Of a stretch of DNA of 35,187 nt, positions 28,864-35,187 are shown piece by piece. This stretch comes from Actinomycetota bacterium (GTDB taxonomy: Bacteria; Actinomycetota; Actinomycetes; Nanopelagicales; Nanopelagicaceae). The stretch covers positions 1 to 35,187 of the forward strand of contig JAPLBL010000004.1 in NCBI GenBank assembly GCA_026392765.1, read 5' to 3'. Position 1 is the first letter of the stretch, and the number at the start of each line of letters is the position of its first letter. Under the pieces are notes generated by a model. That model saw only the letters and a list, made by a program, of their open reading frames with translations, had not been told where the DNA came from and searched no databases. A program made the position numbers and the translations under genes.

Positions 28864-29811
28864 ATGAGCAAGAAGATTCTCCTAGCTGCCCCTCGTGGAT
28901 ATTGCGCAGGCGTTGACCGAGCAGTTGTGGCTGTTGAGAAATCCCTTGAACTCTATGGAGCTCCTGTCTATGTCCGTAAAGAGATCGTCCATAACAAGCA
29001 TGTGGTCTCAACCCTTGAACAACGCGGCGTCATCTTCGTTAATGAAACAGATGAAGTTCCAGAAGGTGCAACTGTTGTCTTCTCGGCCCACGGTGTTTCA
29101 CCGGCTGTGCATGCAGAAGCTGCTGCACGAAACTTGAAGACCATCGATGCAACATGCCCTCTCGTTACTAAAGTGCATAACGAGGTAAAGCGTTTTGCTA
29201 ATGAAGAGACAGAAATTCTTCTCATCGGCCACATCGGCCACGAAGAAGTTGAAGGAACTGCGGGCGAAGCTCCAGGAAAAGTTCGCGTCGTCGATGGCCT
29301 TGATGAAGCTCGCACGATCCAACCCACACCGGGAAAGAAACTTGTCTGGCTCACACAGACCACTCTCTCTGTTGATGAGACTATGCAATCTGTTGCAATT
29401 CTGAAAGAGCGATTCCCAGAGATTGCAAACCCACCTAGTGATGACATCTGTTATGCAACACAGAATCGCCAAGAAGCGATTAAGGCAATTGCACCTAATG
29501 CAGATCTCGTTCTCGTTGTGGGATCGACTAACTCTTCAAACTCAGTTCGCCTCGTTGAGGTCGCTCTCGAATATGGAGCAAAGGCCGCCTACCTGATTGA
29601 TTATGCAGATGAGGTTAAAGAGGAGTGGTTAGTAAACGCTGAGACTATTGGCGTCACAAGCGGCGCATCCGTTCCTGAAATTCTTGTTGATGATCTCCTC
29701 AAGCACTTGAGTGGTCATGGTTATCACGATGTTGAAGAGGTGCGTGCAACAGAGGAGACCCTTCTCTTCGCTCTTCCTAAAGAGCTCCGTGCTGATCTGA
29801 AGAAAGCCTAA
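28864..29811 (+). CDS. ispH: 4-hydroxy-3-methylbut-2-enyl diphosphate reductase
   Basis: [80 protein letters not shown]. Confidence 0.97.
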   Translation: MSKKILLAAPRGYCAGVDRAVVAVEKSLELYGAPVYVRKEIVHNKHVVSTLEQRGVIFVNETDEVPEGATVVFSAHGVSPAVHAEAAARNLKTIDATCPLVTKVHNEVKRFANEETEILLIGHIGHEEVEGTAGEAPGKVRVVDGLDEARTIQPTPGKKLVWLTQTTLSVDETMQSVAILKERFPEIANPPSDDICYATQNRQEAIKAIAPNADLVLVVGSTNSSNSVRLVEVALEYGAKAAYLIDYADEVKEEWLVNAETIGVTSGASVPEILVDDLLKHLSGHGYHDVEEVRATEETLLFALPKELRADLKKA

Positions 29812-29813
29812 CG

Positions 29814-30599
29814 TTGACTACATTTGCTGAGATTCAGGGCGAGAATTTGGCTGTTGAAATCTATGAGCCCACAGCCCGTATTGCAGATGTAGTACTGGTG
29901 CATGGTTTTACTGGCAGCAAAGAAGATTTCGAGGTCATCGGGCCCCTTCTCGCCGATATGGGTTATCGCGTTCTGACCTTTGATAATCGTGGGCAACATG
30001 AATCAGCCCACAGCAAACGTGAAGATGCTTATTCCATGCACTCTCTTGCACGTGATGTCATTGAGCTTTCCAAGCACTATGGATTTGTGAAACCACATTT
30101 ACTGGGGCATTCATTTGGCGGACTTGTGGCTCAACGCGCGCTTGTGCAATCGCCAGAAACCTGGAGATCGCTCACAATATTCTGTAGTGGCCCTCATTGG
30201 ATTCCAGATAAGCCAGATCTCGATGCCACAATTCATATTCTTCAAACCATGACGATGGAAGAATCTTGGTATAAATATAAGGATGAGACAGATAAATTGC
30301 TGCCTCGTTATGAAACATATAAGAAGCGCTGGACTGCATCAGATCCGAACTCCACCCACACTATGGCCCTTCACCTAACGGATACTCAAGCCCTCACTGC
30401 AGAAATTGTTGCGACAAAGATTCCAGTGCATGTCATCTATGGTGAGAACGATGATGCATGGCCGCTCGCGATGCAGGATCAGATGGCTAAGGATTTATCA
30501 GCCCCACGCACCATAATTAAAGATGCAGGACATTGCCCCAATGAAGATCAACCAGAGGAAACTGTGAAGGAATTAACGAACTTCTGGAGTGGCCTGTAA
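29814..30599 (+). CDS. alpha/beta hydrolase
   Basis: VLVHGFTGSKEDFEVIGPLLADMGYRVLTFDNRGQHES, LLGHSFGGLVAQRAL nucleophile elbow, IKDAGHCPNEDQPEE; TTG start. Confidence 0.92.
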   Translation: MTTFAEIQGENLAVEIYEPTARIADVVLVHGFTGSKEDFEVIGPLLADMGYRVLTFDNRGQHESAHSKREDAYSMHSLARDVIELSKHYGFVKPHLLGHSFGGLVAQRALVQSPETWRSLTIFCSGPHWIPDKPDLDATIHILQTMTMEESWYKYKDETDKLLPRYETYKKRWTASDPNSTHTMALHLTDTQALTAEIVATKIPVHVIYGENDDAWPLAMQDQMAKDLSAPRTIIKDAGHCPNEDQPEETVKELTNFWSGL

Positions 30600-31001
30600 C
30601 CGTTGTGAAGGACGGCTCTTAGCCTTCTCATTAAAGAACATAAACCATCCATAGAGCGCGCTGATAAGTAGGAATGGCGCAACGCTTGCAAGGGATGCAA
30701 TGAAATCAATACCAACGCGTGATGGACGAAGTCCATCGCTAAATATTGTGTAGATAAGTGTGGTTGCTGCATAAGCAAGTGGTGGCGTAACAGCTGCAAC
30801 ATAGCGAGTGCCGGTGCGACCGTATGCAATGCCGCCATATGTGACAAGACAAATGATCAAGCCTGAGAGAATTCCTGCACCGCCGCGAATCCACATCTCA
30901 AGCCAGACAAATATGCAGATGAAAAAAGATTGCAGAACAACAACACCTTGTTTCTTAAGGCCAGGGCCTGAAATTGCTGGCTTCTTGATTGCTGTTGCCA
31001 T
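30573..31001 (-). CDS. DUF6542-like membrane protein
   Basis: Multi-TM hydrophobic protein upstream of rmuC-type genes in actinobacteria; converges with and overlaps the hydrolase by 27 nt. Confidence 0.65.
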   Translation of the reverse strand: MATAIKKPAISGPGLKKQGVVVLQSFFICIFVWLEMWIRGGAGILSGLIICLVTYGGIAYGRTGTRYVAAVTPPLAYAATTLIYTIFSDGLRPSRVGIDFIASLASVAPFLLISALYGWFMFFNEKAKSRPSQRLQATPEVR

Positions 31002-31004
31002 CTC

Positions 31005-32183
31005 TTACTCCTCTACTACTTCTACATCGATGAAATCATCTGTTTCAAGATCTGGGTTATTGAGCGCCCTGACATCTGCAGGAGCATCAGGATATTCGAT
31101 TGCAAGCTTCTCTTTATCACCTGCAACTCCCAGCTTATGAATACGGCGAGCAGGTGAGAGAACTGTCTTTTCAGCCGTTGGCACCAGATCCTCATACGCC
31201 TTAGATGTTGAGTTAATCGCCTTACCGACCGCCACAATCTTTGAATGCAAAAGGGTGATGTTCTTCAAAAATGTTGCTGCAACCTTGGTGATGTCATCTG
31301 CGTTCTCAGCTAATTGGTTACGCGTGAAGATATGTCCAACTGTGCGAAGAAGTGCCATGGTGGTTGTGGGAGTTGCAAGTGTGACGCCGACTTTAAAGGC
31401 TTTCTCAAGCAGCGTTGGATCGATACGAAGTGCCTCTGCCAGAAGGGTTTCAAATGGGAGAAAGAGAACGACGAAATCTGGTGAGCCTTGTGACTTGTGA
31501 TAGCCGCGCTTTGAGAGTGCATCCACGTGCTTAAGTAAATCTTTGGTATGAAGAGCTAAGAGTTCATCACGCTGGCCTTGATCTTCAGTACCAAATGCTT
31601 CAAGGAAGCGATCAAAGGGAAACTTGGAGTCGATAAATAACTTTGAACCACCTGGCATATGCACGGTGATATCGGGAATGCCAGATGAATCTGAGTCAGT
31701 TGTTGAACGCTGTGCATCGTATTCATGGCCTTCGCGAAGTCCTGCTTGCTCCAGCAGTAATTGCAATTGTGCTTCGCCAAATTTTCCACGGGTCTGCGAA
31801 CTAGCAAGTGCTCCAGCAATCTTCTTGGTCTCATCAAAGAAAGTAGTGGAAGCTTTGCGCATCTCATCGATGGTACCTACTAATTGTGTCTCTGATGCAA
31901 TACGTTTTTCTGCAGCTTCTTGAGATTGTGCGCGCATACGTTCAACACTCGCCTTCATCTCCTCCATCTGCGTTGCAATCTTTGTATCGTTTTCAGATTT
32001 TGCCTCAGCAGCTTTGAGGCGATCATCAGATGCTTTGAGCAAGACCTTCACATCGTTGAGTTCTTGTGCCAATGAATGAGATGAGGAGGAAGTATTTTTC
32101 ATCCGTGAAATCCAGATACCAAGGCCCAATCCAAGAAAGAGGCCGATAATCAGAGTTATTAAGGTCACGAGTGCGCTGGACAT
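31005..32183 (-). CDS. rmuC: DNA recombination protein RmuC
   Basis: N-terminal TM, coiled coil, ALASSQTRGKFGEAQLQLLLEQAGL, DITVHMPGGSKLFIDSKFPFDRFLEA, KRGYHKSQGSPDFVVLFLPFE. Confidence 0.94.
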   Translation of the reverse strand: MSSALVTLITLIIGLFLGLGLGIWISRMKNTSSSSHSLAQELNDVKVLLKASDDRLKAAEAKSENDTKIATQMEEMKASVERMRAQSQEAAEKRIASETQLVGTIDEMRKASTTFFDETKKIAGALASSQTRGKFGEAQLQLLLEQAGLREGHEYDAQRSTTDSDSSGIPDITVHMPGGSKLFIDSKFPFDRFLEAFGTEDQGQRDELLALHTKDLLKHVDALSKRGYHKSQGSPDFVVLFLPFETLLAEALRIDPTLLEKAFKVGVTLATPTTTMALLRTVGHIFTRNQLAENADDITKVAATFLKNITLLHSKIVAVGKAINSTSKAYEDLVPTAEKTVLSPARRIHKLGVAGDKEKLAIEYPDAPADVRALNNPDLETDDFIDVEVVEE

Positions 32184-32234
32184 GGGGCAATCGTGGCAGG
32201 AGGCACTGACAATTCCCCGTAGGCTGTCCTACTT

Positions 32235-33308
32235 ATGAGCCTCTCTATTGGAATCGTCGGTCTTCCGAATGTCGGAAAGTCGACCCTTTTTAATGCTCTC
32301 ACCAAGAACAATGTCTTGGCCGCTAACTATCCCTTTGCCACTATCGAGCCCAATGTCGGCGTCGTGGGCGTTCCGGATGAGCGTTTAGCCAAGCTCGCCA
32401 CAATCTTCGGCTCTGAAAAGCTTCTCCCCGCGGCTCTCTCCTTCGTTGATATCGCAGGAATTGTGAAGGGTGCATCAGAAGGTGCTGGCCTTGGCAATAA
32501 GTTCCTCGCCAATATCCGTGAGACTGATGCCATCTGTCAGGTCATCCGCGTCTTCACCGATGGAGATGTTGTTCACGTTGATGGTCGTATCGATCCTTCC
32601 AGTGACATGGAAACAATCAATATGGAACTTGCGCTCGCAGATCTACAGACTATTGAGAAGGCAATCCCGCGACTTGAGAAAGAGGCGCGCGTTGCTAAAG
32701 AGAAGGCGCCAATTCTAGAGGCGGTCAAAGAAGCGAACGAGTGGTTGCAATCTGGAAAGCCATTGTCACAATCAAAGATTGATCGCGAATTACTCCACGA
32801 ACTTCACTTACTTACCGCAAAGCCATTCCTCTATGTCTTTAACGTTGATGCTGCAGAGCTTGCAGATGATGATCTTCGAAAGAAGTTATCAGCACTGGTT
32901 GCCCCAGCTGAAGCAATCTTCTTGGATGCAAAGACAGAGGCAGAACTTGCAGAACTCTCAGATGAAGATGCACTCGAGCTTTTGCAGGCCATTGGTTTAA
33001 CTGAACCGGGCCTTGCAACTCTTGCTCGCGTTGGCTTTGACACTCTTGGTCTTCAAACTTACTTAACAGCAGGTCCAAAGGAAGCACGCGCTTGGACTAT
33101 TCATAAAGGCGACACCGCACCTATGGCTGCCGGCGTCATTCACACAGATTTCCAAAAAGGTTTCATTAAAGCTGAAATCGTTTCTTTTGCCGACTTGGTA
33201 GAAGCGGGCACAATGGTCGATGCGAAAGCAAAGGGCAAGGTCCGTATGGAAGGCAAGGAATACATCATGCAAGACGGAGACGTAGTGGAGTTCAGATTCA
33301 ATGTCTAA
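32235..33308 (+). CDS. ychF: redox-regulated ATPase YchF
   Basis: [81 protein letters not shown]. Confidence 0.97.
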   Translation: MSLSIGIVGLPNVGKSTLFNALTKNNVLAANYPFATIEPNVGVVGVPDERLAKLATIFGSEKLLPAALSFVDIAGIVKGASEGAGLGNKFLANIRETDAICQVIRVFTDGDVVHVDGRIDPSSDMETINMELALADLQTIEKAIPRLEKEARVAKEKAPILEAVKEANEWLQSGKPLSQSKIDRELLHELHLLTAKPFLYVFNVDAAELADDDLRKKLSALVAPAEAIFLDAKTEAELAELSDEDALELLQAIGLTEPGLATLARVGFDTLGLQTYLTAGPKEARAWTIHKGDTAPMAAGVIHTDFQKGFIKAEIVSFADLVEAGTMVDAKAKGKVRMEGKEYIMQDGDVVEFRFNV

Positions 33309-35187
33309 TAACCCAGCCCTAAACACAGCCCGAGCACGACTTAATCAGGCACACCTGAAAGGTCTTCCTAAGAAGACCCGTGACAACCTTCGCAACGTTG
33401 CGATCATCGCTCACGTTGACCACGGTAAAACAACACTCGTTGATGCGATGTTGTGGCAATCCGGAGCCTTTGCTGCTTATAAGAAGCAAGAAGAAGGTCA
33501 AGATCGCATGATGGATTCGATGGATTTAGAACGCGAAAAGGGAATTACGATTCTTGCGAAGAACACATCTGTTCGTCGCGGTGACACTGTCATCAACATC
33601 ATTGACACACCAGGCCACGCAGATTTCGGTGGTGAAGTTGAACGTGGTCTTGAGATGGTTGATGGAGTAATCCTTCTTGTCGATGCATCAGAAGGTCCAC
33701 TTCCACAGACACGCTTCGTATTGCGTAAAGCGCTACAGAAGAACCTTCCCGTCATTCTCCTTATTAATAAGGTTGACCGTTCTGACTCACGTATTGCAGA
33801 AGTTGTTGATGAGGCATATGCACTCTTCCTCGATCTCGATGCTAACGAAGAGCAGATTGAATTTCCTGTTGTCTATGCATCCGCTAAGGCAGGTCGTGCA
33901 TCGCTGACTCGTCCTGCAGATGGTGGAATGCCAGAGGAAGAGAACCTCGATGTTCTCTTCGACACTATCTTCTCTGCAATTCCAGCTCCTGTTTATCACG
34001 AAGGTGCACCACTTCAAGCACACGTGACAAACCTTGACTCCTCTCCATTCCTTGGACGCTTGGCTTTGTGCCGCGTTCACGAAGGGGTGATTAAGAAGGG
34101 CCAGACAGTTTCATGGATTAAGACAGATGGAACAGTAGAGCGCGTGAAAGTCTCAGAACTTTTGATGACTGAAGCACTCGAACGTGTTCCAGCACTTGAG
34201 GCAGGCCCTGGCGACATCATCGCTGTTGCCGGCATTGAGACAATCACTTTGGGTGAAACCCTTGCAGACCTTGAGAATTCACATGCTCTGCCACTGATTA
34301 CAGTTGATGAGCCATCTATCTCGATGACAATCGGTATTAACACATCACCACTTGCGGGCAAGAGCGGCAAGATGCTTACTGCGCGCCAAGTTAAGGATCG
34401 TCTTGATAAAGAGTTGGTCGGTAACGTCTCACTTCGTGTTCTGAATACAGAACGTCCTGACACATGGGAAGTTCAAGGTCGTGGAGAACTTCAGCTAGCA
34501 GTGTTGGTTGAAATCATGAAGCGCGAAAGCTTTGAACTCACAGTGGGTAAGCCACAGGTTGTTACCAAGATGATTGATGGAAAACTTAATGAGCCGATGG
34601 AACATCTGACAATTGATGCACCTGAAGATTACTGAGGTGTTCTCACTCAGTTGATGGCACTTCGTAAGGGCCGTATGGAGCAGATGGTTAATCACGGAAC
34701 CGGTTGGATCCGTCTTGACTACAAGGTTCCATCCCGTGGTCTTATTGGTTTCCGTACTGAGTTCTTAACTGAAACTCGTGGAACAGGTTTGCTCCACCAC
34801 GTCTTTGATTCATATGAACCTTGGTATGGAGAACTTCGCACACGTGCAACAGGTTCCCTTGTCTCAGACCGTATTGGCGCAGTGACTTCCTATGCACTGG
34901 CTGGTATTCAAGAGCGCGGTTCAATCTTCGTTGAACCAGGTGATGAAGTCTATGAAGGCATGGTTATCGGTGAGAATTCACGATCCGATGATATGGATGT
35001 CAACTGTGTTCGTGAGAAGAAGCTCACCAATATGCGCGCATCAGGCACAGATGATTCTGAAAAGTTGATTCCACCTAAGAAGCTGAACATGGAAGGCGCT
35101 CTCGAATTCTGTCGTGAAGATGAGTGCGTAGAAGTAACTCCAGCTGTTGTTCGAATCCGCAAGGTGACTCTTGATGGCCCAGAGCGC
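33301..35187 (+). pseudogene. typA: translational GTPase TypA/BipA with an internal in-frame TGA (34633-34635); 3' end beyond the window
   Basis: NVAIIAHVDHGKTTLVDAMLWQSG, MDSMDLEREKGITILAKNTSV; after the TGA the same frame continues [57 protein letters not shown]...[29 protein letters not shown]. Confidence 0.9.

Noticed and set aside
34633-34635. Genetic-code reassignment of TGA or selenocysteine insertion in typA
   Set aside because: TGA is used as a normal stop in mfd (10617-10619) and the DivIC-like gene (13682-13684); homologues have no Cys/Sec here and no SECIS-like element was evident.

Overview
The window looks like a gene-dense, streamlined actinobacterial chromosome segment. The protein sequences suggest an acI/Nanopelagicales-type freshwater lineage, but that taxonomy is inferred. 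Most genes are housekeeping: marR (partial), tRNA-Gln, glmU, prs, rplY, pth, ppc, mfd, a SurA-N-like lipoprotein, mazG, eno, a DivIC-like protein, DUF501, ppx/gppA, a family-5 UDG, a tRNA with a Leu-type UAA anticodon, a BI-1/YccA-type protein, two MFS exporters and a DrrAB-like ABC exporter, greA, DUF4307, a 50-aa membrane smORF, SURF1, DUF3817, a PhoH/PIN protein, a transglycosylase-like protein, fumarase, xseB, xseA, ispH, an alpha/beta hydrolase, a DUF6542-like protein, rmuC, ychF and typA (running off the window end). I see no CRISPR array, mobile element or recognisable defence system. The strongest second-look items are: (1) rplY broken by a frameshift that looks like a ~47-nt deletion between 13-nt direct repeats; (2) an in-frame TGA inside typA; (3) a tRNA with a UAA anticodon and Leu-like D-arm but a 5-nt class I variable loop; (4) ultra-short divergent start-to-start intervals (14, 18 and 26 bp), where two of them carry abutting or overlapping, oppositely oriented -10-like hexamers that predict leaderless bidirectional transcription; (5) recurring TAGACT-like -10 boxes 6-7 nt before start codons; (6) tandem hairpins at the yccA/MFS convergent junction; (7) a GC/codon-usage jump inside the phoH-like gene.
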